Assembly (NCBI GenBank): GCA_037176845.1
Contig: JAYKXP010000030.1
Location: 496,001 to 560,000 of the forward strand
Length of the DNA: 64,000 nt
Source of the DNA: Paramarasmius palmivorus
Lineage: Eukaryota > Basidiomycota > Agaricomycetes > Agaricales > Marasmiaceae
Direction of reading: 5' to 3'
Shown here: in pieces, positions 44,264-57,364 of the stretch
Position numbering within the stretch: the stretch's first letter is position 1
Layout: each line of letters opens with the position of its first letter
The notes under the pieces: model-generated
What the model was told of the DNA's origin: nothing
Databases searched by the model: none
What the model saw: only the letters and a program-made list of their open reading frames with translations
Position numbers and translations under genes: made by a program

Positions 44264-46859
44264 ATGGCTCTCAACAACACAGGGGGATTCACCATGCACA
44301 ATGGAGCTTTCAACAATGTTTATGGTCCACAGAACATCACCAATATCTTATATCATAACAACAGGCTCAGTAAGTCTTCGCCCTTTCTCCCATTAAAATA
44401 TTCATCTCAGGCACCTACAGGCGACACGCCCCAACTCCTCCAGAAACTTGCAGAACGGGCTGCGATGAATGCCTGTCTTGACGCAGAAGTACGTTATCCT
44501 CCACCAAAATGCCATCCGAATACACCTGTGAAGGCTCTCAATATGTTGGGTCGTTGGGTTAGAGGCAGAGACAGTTCAACCACAGTCTGTTGGGTTCATG
44601 GTCCAGCTGGTGTAGGAAAGTCGGCAATCGCCCAAAAAGTGTCGGAAGATCACCCTAACCAACTCTGTGGGGCCTTCTTCTTTTCACGCCGCGACCCAAC
44701 ACGTAATAAACTCGACCCGCTTGTTGCTACATTGATATACCAATGTTGCACTTCGGAGCGCCTCAAGACAGTTGTAGGGCCCCTTATTTACGACGCCCTT
44801 CGTTCAAATCCAAACATCTTCCATGCCAAGTCTGAAACTCAATTCCGGAAGTTGCTCCTCGAGCCATTTTCGCTGGTTCATCCAGCACAAAGGAGACATC
44901 TTCCGAACCTCATTGTCATAGATGGGGTTGACGAATGTGTTGATATATCCTCCCAACAAAGACTCCTAGGCATGGTCGAACTTGCCATCAAGTTCACCAC
45001 ACCCAATCCTTTCCCTTTCAAATTCCTTCTGTCCAGCCGACCGGAATCTCTGATTTGTCTCAATGTCAGCGCATCAGACTTGATGTCGAATCTGGAACGG
45101 CTTGACATTTCGGGACAGGCAGTTCGGTTTACGGGAGTGCGTTCGAACTCTTATCTCGATATTCATACATGGCCAAGCGAGACGAAGCTTACCACGGGAG
45201 AACGAGAACGATTCGTCTTCGCTTTCGCCATGAAATGCGTCGACTCTTCCGATGCGCAGCCACAGGAGCAGTTAAAGGCTATTATAAGCACAGGGCCCGT
45301 AGGGATGCAGACTCCATCATATCCCACTCCAGATATGCTGTACAAACAAATTTTGTCGGCTTGTTGTCATTGGAATCAAGTCTGGCCAATCCTTCGGTTA
45401 CTTGTCACCCCTTCCCCTGACATTTACCTGGTCGATATCGAATGGTCCTCGCCCGCAATTATTGCAAAGCTCTATGAGCTCAAACCAGATGATGTCAGAA
45501 TGCTCCTATCAGAACTCCGCCTTGTGATACATGTTCCAGAGGATAACCACTCCGCAATACACATCCTCCACACCCACCGTGACTTCGCGAGTTTTCTTCT
45601 GAACAGGGGTCGCTCTGGAGATTATTTTGTGCCAAAATATCCCGAAGCCGAGTACAGTAATCTTATAGCAGTGCTTCTTCTTCGCACACTTTCTTCATGT
45701 GCAGAATTTTACCCACCGTACTGTGGGTCGGGAGAAATGTTCCATTCCGCATTCATTAGATGGCAGGATGAAATCAAACCTGGTACTCTGTTACACTTTG
45801 CAACTCGGAAGTGGACATTCTACTGTACTAAAGTAGAAAGCCCAAGCGGCGACTTGCTGACTGCTTTGGACGGATTCGATCCATACTTTACTGCCAGCGC
45901 TCTGTCCATCCCGTATCATGAAACTATACAAATATTTCAAGCATGGAAAGGTTGCCTAAAATGGGCAAAGGTGTGCAAATTCACTTTGCAGTTCATGACA
46001 CTTGCTCATTCACGCGTAGTCCTTTGAGAGGCAAGTACCTCAAAGATTCATCAACAGAATGGAGACCTACTTTCGTGGGTCATACATTGGTTACAACAAA
46101 GAACGCTTGCGGCACTGCGTAATCCAGAACACCTTCTATTCAGAATGTGGTTGCACTAACCTCAATCTCTATGATTGGGATGCCTCAAGCGTCGTAGACA
46201 GTTTCATTCTTCGGTATTTCGAGCAGTGGTGGAACTTGAAGAAGATTCGGGAAGGTCACGCAGCATTTCCGTTGATCGTCCCTGCTGACCCTCACAAGAT
46301 TTTTCCGGACGACTGGGTCGTGGTGCAAGTCACGGAGAAAAACGGACACACGGTGAAAAGGATGTATGATATTCGCGAGTCCCTCAAGGACAAGGATCGC
46401 AAGAAATTTGATAAAGATATCAAAAACGACACTTCTCAAAGTGTTAAGGACAACTTGGTGAAGGTGCGCGTGCCATTCCTGCCGATGTGTCGGTATAGCT
46501 GACTGATTTGGCCAATGAAGGAGGAAGAATTCGCCGAGTTCAAGGCCTTGTTATATGAACGCCGGGACCTATTCGCTAGGTTGGCTCTCAGCCCCCTTCG
46601 TACCCCTCGCCGGCCTGCTCTCCCACGTGTTCCATCTCCCAACATGAAAACGACTTTGGTTCCCGAGGCTACAGCACATACGAACGGTAACACTGTGACA
46701 GTCTCTCAAGGCGAACAAAATATCCCCAGCGATATCCTGCCCCATTCGTTGAACAGGAATGGGCCACTTGCAAAGAACGTACCGCCCTTGAACAATGATT
46801 CAATGGTGTCTAGGATAGCCTTGCTTTGGCTGCGCCAGCTATCCCTTGAAAGCGGATGA
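44264..46859 (+). CDS. NACHT NLR-family protein with internal in-frame deletion
   Basis: Exons 44264-44369, 44421-45970, 46020-46463 and 46521-46859 give 812 residues. The first intron (51 bp) is a multiple of three and lacks a stop, so unspliced RNA would also be translatable. The N-terminal motif is the most diverged (GFTMHNGAFNNVYGPQNI). Walker A is GPAGVGKSAIA and Walker B LIVIDGVDECVD; the sensor strand reads LLSSRPE where others have LLCSRPE. After SNSYLDIHT the next matching residues are WPSE, so about 26 residues (the RYFLEKFAELRRKYR region of paralogues) are missing without a frame change. In the winged-helix part the conserved RASGQFIFAVTV reads GERERFVFAFAM. The C-terminal domain is intact (YFEQWW, DWVVVQVTEK, DTSQSVKDN). 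The tail is about 90 residues, Pro/Asn-rich. It may be an impaired or regulatory copy. Confidence 0.85.
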
Positions 46860-47038
46860 TCACCGTTGGGATAGCCTTTATGTGATGATGACAAGCGTGC
46901 CCGGTATATGTAGGTCAATGTACGCAATGATTCATTTCTTCGACATGCCCCGGTGTATCTATAACACATGCTCAAAAAGTAATTCCTACAACCTGTTCCT
47001 GAAGATGATAAGTAATACTGTATATTGAGCGAAGTAGA

Positions 47039-48301
47039 CTACACATTACTCGAACATAGAATGCCCATGAACGAATTGGCAACAATGTCCCCATTAGACT
47101 CAGATTGAAGATTAGGTGTCGAGTCAAAAACCACAAGAAAATTCGCGTGCATCACATTCCCATGAATCTCACCCAAAGTACCATGGTCGAGAGGTTGTCC
47201 ATCAGACCCCTTCATCAGCTCGACACCGCGACAACTGGTAACAAGCGCCTCGTTGAAGGTTTTCATCCCTTTACTGACATGACCAGCGAGGCTGAACAAG
47301 ACATCACGAAGTGGTTCGTAGACGCGGTATTACAGCGGATTGTAGAGCCATGCACATTTGCGGATTTGGAAGAGCCCTCCATACACTGTTGTATCGCAGA
47401 GTTTCAACCTGTTTTCCGCTCTTGAAACGACCGGCGATCCAAGCAAAGACGCACAAGAATGACTCGAGATCGTAATCTTGCATGATGCTTCTCGCCAGAT
47501 GAATTGGGGTCTAGAGGTGCCAACAGGTCCAATGCGGCGAATGCTTGGGAGATGTAGCATTTCGAAGGTACAGTAGGTCGTGATCGTCGGTGGAGCATGT
47601 GATGTTGAGGTCGTTCAAAATTGCGCAAGTCACCACTTCTTCGTTGGTCCATTGGATTGTTGACGCTATTGTCGTGGTGCATGATAGCGAGGTAATCTAC
47701 GAGCTTTTTGTGATCAATGTTTCTGTTGAGATTATAGGAGGCCAACAAGGCCAACAACGTGCACTCAATGGTATTCTTGAAAGCTTGTGCGAACTGGCCT
47801 GGATCTGTGAGCACCGTAACCGGTCGGACTGAAGTATTGGAAACTCTGCGAGCAGTAAAATGTTCGGATGTTGGAAGGATTTGCAAAACGGTTCGAGGTC
47901 GATGAGAAAAAAAGCTGGTGTATTGAAGCTGACCTTTGCAAACACTGTTTGCCAACAAGTACCGAAGGTTCCGCCCCTTTCCCTATTTGAGAACCGTTAT
48001 CTGCTCCATTTGCTGGATTCCTCTGGAGAGTTTGGACGATTCTAAATTTGCTGTCATGTTAGCATAAGGAGGACTTGAAGCTTGAAGCTTGAAGTGTCGA
48101 GGACATACTGCGGTAGTCCAGAACGGCATGGTTGATTTTGGATTTTCCTCCGATGCTCGGGTTCGCATAGATAGATAGATCTGCCTCTTTTCCCCACATA
48201 TTTACTGTCTTTTTAGAGAAAATCACGCTGGTTTTCAAGCTTTTAGCTGTAGGAATATCACCATACACCCTGCATGGGCCCATAATCATTTTTTCTGGCA
48301 A
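47039..48301 (-). pseudogene. Fungal-type protein kinase (FunK1-like) relic
   Basis: Pieces of the FunK1 pattern lie in order but in different frames on the minus strand: TDPGQFAQAFKNTIEC (47790-47840), HHDNSVNN in place of the catalytic HRDISxNN (about 47670-47695), ILNDLNIT in place of LNDFDLA (about 47600-47620, other frame), SQAFAALDLL in place of the TGTxPFMALDLL segment (about 47530-47560), and QDYDLESFLCVFAWIAGRF in a further frame (47430-47490). The kinase needs several frame changes and has lost the Arg of HRD, so it is decayed. Segments 47039-47299 and 48059-48301 are open on the same strand and may be its C- and N-terminal ends, but that assignment is weaker. It lies between two intact NLR genes. 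Confidence 0.55.
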
Positions 48302-49569
48302 TTCCCTGGACGAATCACGCCTACAACCATTGATAACACATTGGATACCCCAAAGATAACTTAAAGGCAGCCGTTACCCACTTGAACCAGGATGATACAC
48401 TTCTGGGGGCTCGTTATACTGGTGCTGGTTCATGAGCTTACCTGCTGTCCGCTCCTCAGAGTAAAGGAGACCCAGGACAAGCCCCAAACTAGCTGCAACG
48501 ATCAACATTGATATTGAGTGCTTGGACGTGCATTGATGCAAAATTAGATCTTACACCATAGGTTCAACTTCTAACGAGTACATAGATGGTATATACAGTC
48601 TTATCATGGTCCTGAAGTGGATAAGTAGAGAGGAAATCTACATCTGGCTCCAGAGTTTAGTTCTTTGTGAGGGATTGCAATCTACATGCACTCATACTTT
48701 TTACCGGATAGTTACGCATACCAGTACCTCAGATACGGCTTTCGGTCTCCTCTAACGCGTCAAAATTCCCCTCTAGAGCGTGCAATCCCCCGAAGAAAAG
48801 CTAAAGTAGTAAAGATGCTGGACGCGCGTCGGGCGTCTATCTTGCACGTGACCGGACGACAAACCCTTTGCCCAGGCACCCCACTCGTTTCTCGCTCGTT
48901 TCCCTAATTTACTGGCATATAAAGCTTTTAGAGAACAGAAAATGTCCATCTTGAACGACTCGAGTGCAGAGGGCCACTCAAAAATGCGGGTGGAAGGGAA
49001 TTCCAGACCCGACTCAAGGTCCATCAACGGTGCGAAAATCAGAAATCATCCATGCCGCTCTGGATTACCGTAGACATACCCGTGAGTTGTAGCCATATAT
49101 CCTAAACTCATTTTTGCCCAACCTTCACTTCCGTAGACGACGCTGGACAGAAGGAACAGGTAGTGGCCCCTTTTCTATGACACCTTTCCCCTCCCTTTTT
49201 CCTCCTACGAATAGTTTGCGGAACTCAAGTCTTCGATGGAAGTAAAGCTGCTCGGGCGAATTCGTCGTCGGTATTGTATAAAGGGTTATCGAGGGTTGCG
49301 CGGTTGTTATGAGTCGGAGGCTCGTGAGGTTCAGGGAATCTGAAGACTGTTGAGGGTGACAGCATGTGGATGAAGTGGGGGTAAATCATTGCTGTCGCTC
49401 TTCCTCGTTCCCCAAGTTTCCTGGGACTTATTTCCCATCCGCGTTCCTTTTGGCGGGTTCGATTGCATCGCCCCCCAACGTTTGTCACCGACCCCTTCCC
49501 TTCTTCATACATACGAGTACTGGGCTAACATCCCTGCTTACAATCTCGGACACATTGAAAGCCGGGCGC
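48302..49569. other. Intergenic, no gene supported
   Basis: About 1.3 kb with only short frames. Likely the old promoter side of the kinase relic and the promoter of the NLR gene at 49570. Confidence 0.45.
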
Positions 49570-52416
49570 ATGTCCTTCAACAATGCAAGGGACTTCGTCG
49601 TTGATGGAGGAGCTCATAACATCGTTCATGGCTATCAAACTATCAATAATATAGCACATACCGGTAGCGTTGGTGAGTGTTCTTCATGCCCTAAGGGTAT
49701 GGACTTACTCAACTAGACCGTAGAGGACGTGCTCCCGATACTTGGGCAACGAGCTGCGATGAATGCATGTTTGAATGCAGAAGCGCGTTACCCTCCACCG
49801 AACTGTCACCCGAATACTCGGGTGAATACACTCAAGAAGTTGGGGCAGTGGATCAGGGACAATACCAGCCCAGCCAGAGTCTGCTGGGTTCATGGAGCAG
49901 CCGGTGTTGGGAAGTCGGCGATTGCCCAAAGGGTGTCAGAAGACCATCCTGACCGGCTTTGCGCGGCCTTCTTCTTTTCGCGCAATGACGGGACGCGCGA
50001 CAAGCTCGATCCATTCGTTGCCACTTTAGCGTATCAGTGTTGTACTCTGGAACCTCTCAGGACAATTGTTGCCTCATCCATCATCGAAGCCATTCGCTCT
50101 CACCCAAACATCTTCAAAACATCTGCCGAGAACCAGTTTCAGAAGTTGCTACTTGAACCATTCTCTAGAATTCCACAGGCCTCGCGACGAATGCTCCCAA
50201 ACCTCATTGTCGTGGATGGGTTAGATGAATGCATCAACCATTCTTCTCAACGCAGGCTTCTCGGAATTCTTGATCTTGCGATAACCTTTTCCGCGCCAGA
50301 TCCCTTCCCATTCATATTCCTCCTCTGTAGTCGACCTGAACTACAGATCCGCAACGGTATTGACGACGCAGCCTTTGCCTCATGCCTCGACCAAATACAG
50401 ATTTCTAGCGCAACAATCCGAATTACGGGAGAGTTGACCGAATCGGACCTGGATATCCAAAGATACTTTCTAGAGAAGTTTACCTGGCTTCGAAGGAAGT
50501 ATCATGGTGTTCTGCGTACCGAGAACAATATATGGCCGAGTGAAGACGTGGTAATGGATCTCGTCCAAAGGGCAAGCGGTCAATTTATCTTCGCCGTCAC
50601 GGTCATAGATTATATCGACACTCTCGAAGCACGGCCACAAGACCGACTGAAGGCCATTCTGAGTGAAGTTCCTGCAGAGATTCCAAGTTCCCCGTACCCT
50701 GCTCTGGATATGTTATACCGTCAGATCCTATCTGCTTGCCAATTGCATTGGCAAAGACTCCGTCCAATCCTCCGGCTGCTCCTCACCCATCATCCCCCTG
50801 TTGCAAGGGTTCCTCGTTCGAAAGAACCAAAGGTTAAACCGCACTCCCCACATATCATCGCAGGGCTTTTCCAGCTTGAGTCTGGTGAAGTGGAGATGTT
50901 CTTACTGAAACTTCACTCCGTGATTCATGTCCCTGATAATCCAGAAGAAGCCATACATATCCTACACGCCTCCTTTACCGAGTTTCTCCTCGACAATGCT
51001 CGCTCGGGAGATTACAATGTTCTGCCATATTCAAGGGAAGAATATTGTGACCTTGCGGCTGTGTTTCTCCTCCGCACTCTTTCTTCATATGCACCATTTT
51101 ATCCCCTCTCGAGCTTGGCATCCGACCACTCATTTAGTGCCGCATTTATTCGGTGGCAGGGCGTTGTAAGTTCCATCAAGAATGGTAGTCTTCTCGAAAT
51201 TGCATCTGGGTACTGGTCAGAGTATTGCTGCCAGCTCGAGGCGCCTAGCGGCACCTTACTGGCTCAGTTGGATGGATTTGATCCTTACACCGTTGGCGCT
51301 CTTACCTTGGTACCATGGGATCCTACATATATACTTCAAAGTTGGAGAACTTGTTTGCACTGGGCGAAGGTACAATGTTGTTCACGACATTACAATTCAC
51401 TGACATTGCTTGCAGTCACTCGGAGAGAAAGCACCTCGAATATTCATCAGAAACATGGAGGCCTTTCTCTGTGAGTTTTGTATGGGATATAGCAGGGGCT
51501 GTCCTCGGCGCCATGTAATCAACGATACGTTTGAGGTGGAATACGGCCTTGCCGCTTCCAATGGTTACACCAAGCCTGGCTTCCATCTTGTGACAAGGAT
51601 GATTGACGAGTATTATAGACAATGGTGGGGTGAAAACCCGGCCGAGGATCTGGAAGAAGAGTCGGATATGGATCTAGAGGATGGATCAGAGGAAGTGAAC
51701 TGCGCTTTGCGCGACAGGAGAGTCTATCCTTTACTCTTTTCCACTACATCTCATCCTGGCATTTATAGGGACCTTTCTGGCGATTGGGTTGTGGTTCGCA
51801 TCTCAGAAAAAAATGGAGGCATTCTCAGACGGATGTATCATGTATACAGATCTCTCGACAAAGACGCTCGGAAGGCACTCAACGGAGATATCGTGGATGA
51901 CACTTCTGAGAGTGTCGGTCGCAACCTAGTAAAGGTATACAAAAATTCACCAACGCATTAATGAAGGCTAATTTGGTATAGGGGGCAGACCTTGCTGAAT
52001 TCAAGGCACTTTTATACGAGCGAAGAGATCTATTTGCCAACATGGCAACGATGCCTCACCGTCGTTTCCTTCCGCGTCTCCGTCCTCGCAATCCCATCAT
52101 CCCCTTTCCACGTGCTATCGCTCGGCCTTCAAATCAGACTCAGAGCGAGGACGACACCGCTTTGGATGGTGGCGCGGCCTCTTTGGGCTCAGACGAGTTG
52201 GTGCTCTTTCCCAAAAGTACTCCGATTGTGTACGATTACCGGGCGGACCCAATCCCTTCTCAATACAGTTCATCCCAACACAACATTCCTCTGGAAAGAC
52301 CCTCAAGCTTCGAGGAGTCTTCGACGCCAAATTGCAAAATACAGAAGCCAACATTTAGATCGATTGTGAACTGGCTCCGACGTTCGATCCCTAAGAGAAC
52401 GACAAGCGAGGGGTAA
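49570..52416 (+). CDS. NACHT NLR-family protein, complete, with basic tail
   Basis: Exons 49570-49672, 49724-51369, 51416-51934 and 51982-52416 give 900 residues, the longest in the window. The N-terminal motif is DFVVDGGAHNIVHGYQTIN. The segment between it and RAAMNAC is a few residues shorter than in paralogues. Walker A is GAAGVGKSAIA, Walker B LIVVDGLDEC, and HASFTEFLLD is present. The C-terminal domain exon is longer (519 nt against about 440-450) because of an acidic insertion (AEDLEEESDMDLEDGSEE) after YYRQWWGE. The tail after DLAEFKALLYERRDLF is about 115 residues: first Arg/Pro-rich, then acidic/Ser, and ending in a basic segment (WLRRSIPKRTTSEG). ATG 49537 in the same frame is a possible earlier start. 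Confidence 0.9.
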
Positions 52417-52546
52417 AGCTTTGGAGAGTGAAGGGTGCTATAGGGAACAAGAACGGACTACAAGGATGAACGCATACAGATTGCAGTACAGTTACATGTA
52501 ACCTAACACTAGTAATCAATCGAAAAGCCTTCGTTAGCCGACACCC

Positions 52547-55124
52547 TCAAATCTCTTTCTCCACCATCCCAGTCGGCGACTCGTTCCCTTTGTCATGCTC
52601 TTGTGAAGTAGTATCGACTGAAGACGAACGCCGAATATCCGCATTCCGGTCGTCCACAGCTTCATTTAATTGTGCACGCCCAGTGAGGACGAGTCTGGTC
52701 GGATGTCAGGTGATGATCTTAGGGTAGCGACACAGAAATGGCTTACATCCAACGAGGAATTAAACCACCAGGTGGTACCGACCATTCCTCTGCATACCGG
52801 TAACTCGGAGGAACGATGCGCCCGTTCGAGACCTTCGTGACCACCCATGGTATCCCATTGATGGTCATGTAGGAAAGTATGCCAGCAATGACACCGTACG
52901 CGAGACTGACAGATGTGATCAATAAGTGCTCGACAAGGGATAAACTAAAACTGACTTGTAAGATAACGGAATAACAATCAGGGTAATAAACGCAGGTACA
53001 GCATCGCCGATATAGTCCCAGTTAACATCCTGAAGACTATAGGAGATGTGTTTGAGCATATGGAAAACCAACAGTATAGGAACTCACTTGCGAATCATCA
53101 ACGATCCAACGATAACCAATGCACCACCGGTGGCCCACGGAGGAATGGACGCAAAGATCGGCGAGAAGAAGACGCAAACGACGAACGCGAGGCCTGTTAC
53201 GATGGCAGCAATACCGGTCTTTCCGCCCTCTGTGAACAAAGTTAGAACTTAGAACCCTATTTGAGCACTTGAAATAGGGCTACTGACCACTGATACCAGT
53301 GGCACTCTCAATAAAAGCCGTCACGGGGCTCACACCCAAGAGAGAGCCTATGCTAATCGAGAAGGCGTCGACGCAGTATGCCATAGTGGAGCCCTCGAAA
53401 TCGAGTGTAACGGGGTCGCGAAGCCCAGCCAACTTGGCCATTGAGTATAACGTGCTACAGAAGATCAACTTGTATTCATCTTTCCGGGGCGAAGCGCTTA
53501 CCCAGTCGTGTCTAAACGTGAAGAATCAGCACACGCTTGAATACCAACATGATGACAAACACTCACCCAGAATATCGACATACAGAAAGGTTACCAGAGC
53601 ATACCAGACGTGCCCGTTACTTCAAACGCAAATTAATCAATGATCACCAAGAGAAAAAGCGGAGGCGACTCACCCATAGGCGTAATCGAGTACGTTTCCC
53701 ACTTTGTCAATCCGATGGAAGGTTACAACTTGCTTGAAGTAATCAAACCTGGCGTCCCCTTGAGGAGTATGCGGGAAGTATGTAACAGCCGTAGGCCGGG
53801 GCCAAGAGATAATCGAAACAATGAAGATGCCAATGAGGATAGCTCCTCGCACACGGTAGAGCATCAGGATGACAGTAAGAATGCTATTGGTTGGTGAGTA
53901 ACATCTCGGCCGATGGACGTTGGTCGACTCACCCCCCAAGGAATATTCCTAACCACATCGCCGGATTCTGAAGAACCCCACGCGCACAGAAGTTTGGAAG
54001 ACCTGTCTCGAAATCGGATGCTTTGCACCCGCCTAAGCCGACAAAGTTGGTCTTGTTACCACCGATGACACCCAGGCCGCTCGGAGCTATGCCAGTTCTC
54101 AAAGTTCGTTTGCAAGTTCCCATTTGAGAGCGAAGAGTACTCACACAGGCCGACCATACTGGACGCAATAGTTAGGGGGATCAAAGAATCTTAAACCTGA
54201 GGTAGCTCACGCAATGAAGAGACCAATACCAGCACCGATTGCAAGGACCAGCGAACGAGGCATAAGCCTGACCAGCCATTGACGTACGCCAATCAGGGAG
54301 AGGAACAGAAAGATCCATCTATCGTAAAAGGATGGGTGAGAAGGGGCGAAGCGTTCAGCGGTAGTGAAGACATACCCTTCGAGGAACACCGCAGACATAG
54401 CCTGCCCGTAGGAGATAAGCCCAGTACCATGAAATCCAACTACCGAGTACGCCAACTGTCCCGTATAATATCAGCCTCTAGATTTTGGAATCAAGCAAGC
54501 TAAACCCACGTAGGCATTCACACCGAGACCTGGTGCCATCCCAACCGGTAGATTCGCAAATATACCCATCAGGCAAGACGCCAAAGCTGAGATTGCAGCG
54601 GTGGAAATAATCAGGTCGTTCCTGACTTCGTCTACGCAGGCAGAGTAGGTTGCGTCTTCGATGCAGCCGTCATTGGTTGGGCAGACGCATGTGCCTCCGG
54701 AATCGGAAATGATGGAAGCGTTGACTGATATCTAGATCATAATAGAATGTGCTATTGAGTAATAGGTCTCAATAGGATAAGGATGACCCACGATGTACGC
54801 CATAGCCGCCTGTGCATCAACGATTGTCAATCATCCATTGAATAGTGACATGAAGTGGAAAGGTACCCATGTTGTTAGTCCTGCTCGGATTTCTGTCTAT
54901 GGTAGACTGATAAGACCTCGCGGTGTTGGGCAGGGTCGTGAAAACGCACTGTAAACCTCGACCCTAGACGTTCTTTAGGATGTCCTGAGCCCTCGAGTCT
55001 GAACCACCTCCCAGCGAAAGAATCAGCAACCTAAAGAAAACGTCAGTTGAATTCGTTGCGGAAAGCAAAATGCAACCCAGACAGCACTCACTCGAGCATT
55101 GACACGTTCGACAAAGTTGACCAT
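52547..55124 (-). CDS. azgA-like: Purine (adenine/guanine/hypoxanthine) permease, AzgA family
   Basis: A many-exon gene whose spliced product shows the AzgA/NCS2 pattern from end to end: [11 protein letters not shown] in exon 1 (55124-55092), [39 protein letters not shown], a CVCP segment, [115 protein letters not shown] and [10 protein letters not shown]. It should be a multi-pass plasma-membrane proton symporter for purine bases. The C-terminal cytoplasmic tail is Ser/acidic and ends at TGA 52547-52549. I saw no stop or frame break inside the conserved blocks, but not every small intron was fixed to the base. It ends 130 bp from the NLR gene in convergent orientation. Confidence 0.85.
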
Positions 55125-56825
55125 GGCCCAAAGGCGAGAGTTGGGGGATAACAAGAGGTGGAGAAGTCGAGATAAACACGGCTGCCTTTTGATCTACCCC
55201 TTGGCTCTCACCATCCTTGGACCTGTGTGGCTTACATTGACAGGGAGATAGCCGCGTGCATGGTACCCAGGTATGTCATTGCTTCCGCCCCTGGCTAAAA
55301 CGAGAGTGTCCATAGTATTGCTCGTCACAGGGCGACGTGAGGTTCAGCGAGAAGGCCGGCTGAAGTAGAGTGCTGAAGGTCTCCTTTGGTCATCATGCTA
55401 CTACCGCGTCGAGGTCATGAATGAGTATACAGGCACGTATACGTTTTTGGGGAGAGCCATTAAAGGAAAGGCGGAAAGGCGGGAACGATCATTCAGCTGA
55501 TATTGTGGTATCTGAGATATGAATGAGGCCTTAGCAGGAAGGTGGCAGATGAGCCGATTTTCCGGTGTTCTCCCAACAGCGTAAGCGCGCTGGTAAACCA
55601 GCCATCCATGCACCCTAGACTACCGGCATGACGCGTGTGTGTATCCTCAGTTCTTGCTTATTTCTTTCTTTTGCATGCCCTGGTCATTTCTCAGTTCTGA
55701 ACGCCCGGTGGTCGAGCATCCATCACCGAGAAAGTGTGAGAAGTGTGATGACGGTGAAAATGAATTTGGAGGTGTGCAGAGAAGAAGGTCGAGGGTCCAA
55801 TGAATCATGCATCGATTATGTCTTGTAGGTAGCAGCCGGGTTCTGACTGTGACACTTTGCAAATTGTCAATGTTTCCAAGAACATAGGAAAAAATGAAGA
55901 AATGACAGACCCACCAAGTCATCTCCCCTTCAACTCCTCTTCTTTTCGAGCCTCCTACAGCTTCTTATAAGCAATGAGATGTTTATAGAATGCGAAAGCG
56001 GAAACATGGGCTTGCTTTCTAGCGTCCGCCTGAATCATCATGACGGTAGCAAGGAAAAAGAGGCGCCTGGAATCTTTCAACCCGTCTTGGACATCGACCA
56101 CCACCATCCCTTCATCGGGTGTGTAACCGCCTCCTCAGACATCCCAACTCACTATCCCAGCTCACGGCTATAACTTGGTTCTGTCATTTATCCAGAGCAT
56201 TTCACCCGACAACATCGCACGTCCCATATACAGTCACCCTATACTGTACTCGAGTATACAGCTCTCTATCGACCGAAGTTCTCCCAAACATCGGAGCTAG
56301 TATGAATTGCTTCTTTGTTTCTTGGTGTGCAAATATAGACCTACGTTTTCCCAGCTGATCCCGAGGTAATTTTCATAGACCTTGTGCACAACCTTCTTTT
56401 AACTAACCTCTACTCCAAATAGACACTTCAACCTAGCAACATGACGATCACAAGAATCCATCTTCAAATTCGTTCAAAACATCCGAATATGTCGAACCAA
56501 GAAGCACCGTCCGGTGGTCGCGCCACGCGAGAACTACGCTCTTATTTTGCGTAATACGAGCAGGAATTTCTTCGCGTACTCGTCTTTGACGACAAGGAAT
56601 TTTTCCTCTGAATTATGCGTGGAGTATGGCTTTTGTCCGGCTCACTCCACACTATCGAAATCGTCTGTGTATGATCAGAAATGGTGTGCTGGAGTTCAAC
56701 CGACTCTACAGCAGTGTTTGCGGTATTGCGGTATAAAAGGGCTTCTGCAGCCCACCATCTTACCTCAGAGTTCGCAACAGATCTCTTCTACCTTCTACTC
56801 TTCAAGCCACAATTCATCGTGCAAA
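55125..56825. other. Intergenic, divergent promoters
   Basis: It separates the permease start from the proline-rich gene. No gene is supported in its 1.7 kb; a TATA box lies at its right end. Confidence 0.5.
56732..56739 (+). promoter_or_regulatory. TATA box of the proline-rich secreted protein gene
   Basis: TATAAAAG in the context GCGGTATAAAAGGGCTTC, 94 bp upstream of ATG 56826, leaving a leader of roughly 60 bases if transcription starts about 30 bp downstream. Confidence 0.65.
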
Positions 56826-57364
56826 ATGAAGTCCTTCGCTGTCTTTGTCGCTCTCGGCGTTGCTTTGTCTGCTGTAGCTGTAAGTCTTTCTCGCTTTGTA
56901 TTTTCGCGACCCAATCTCTGACTTGTGTATTGCAGCTTCCACAGGGAGGCACATTGCCACCACCGTCTTCGACTGAGGCACCTCCGCCACCGCCGTCCTC
57001 TACGGACGTGCCTCCGCCGCCACCACCGTCGTCGACAGACGTACCCCCGCCTCCTCCACCTCCACCGACAGGGAGTTTCCCATTCCCGACCGGCACAGAA
57101 TTTCCACCGTTCCCTTCTGGAACATTCTCTTTCCCATTTCCTTCAGGCAGCTTCCCTCCGTTTCCTTCTGGAACTGACTTCCCATTTCCTTCGGGGCCGT
57201 TTTCGTTCCCTCCATTCCCATCTGGAAGCTTTAGTTTCCCCTTCCCAAGTGGTACCGGCTTTCCTCCGCCACCACCTTCGGGCTCCTTGCCACCGTTCCC
57301 CACGACGGACCTTCCACCGCCGCCACCACCGACTTCTAGCGCCTCTGGTGCAGTTTCCGCTTGA
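56826..57364 (+). CDS. Small secreted proline-rich repeat protein
   Basis: Exons 56826-56879 and 56936-57364 give 160 residues. Residues 1-18 (MKSFAVFVALGVALSAVA) are a good signal peptide, and the 56 bp intron lies exactly at its end. The mature part is low-complexity: first TEAPPPPPSSTDVPPPP-type repeats, then FPFPSG/FPPFPSG units, then PPPP again, ending in SSASGAVSA. It should be secreted, probably into the wall or medium; no enzyme domain is present. The distinct TATA box fits a strongly expressed gene. A GTGAGT...CACAG pair at about 57403-57468 may be a 3'-leader intron. Confidence 0.75.
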
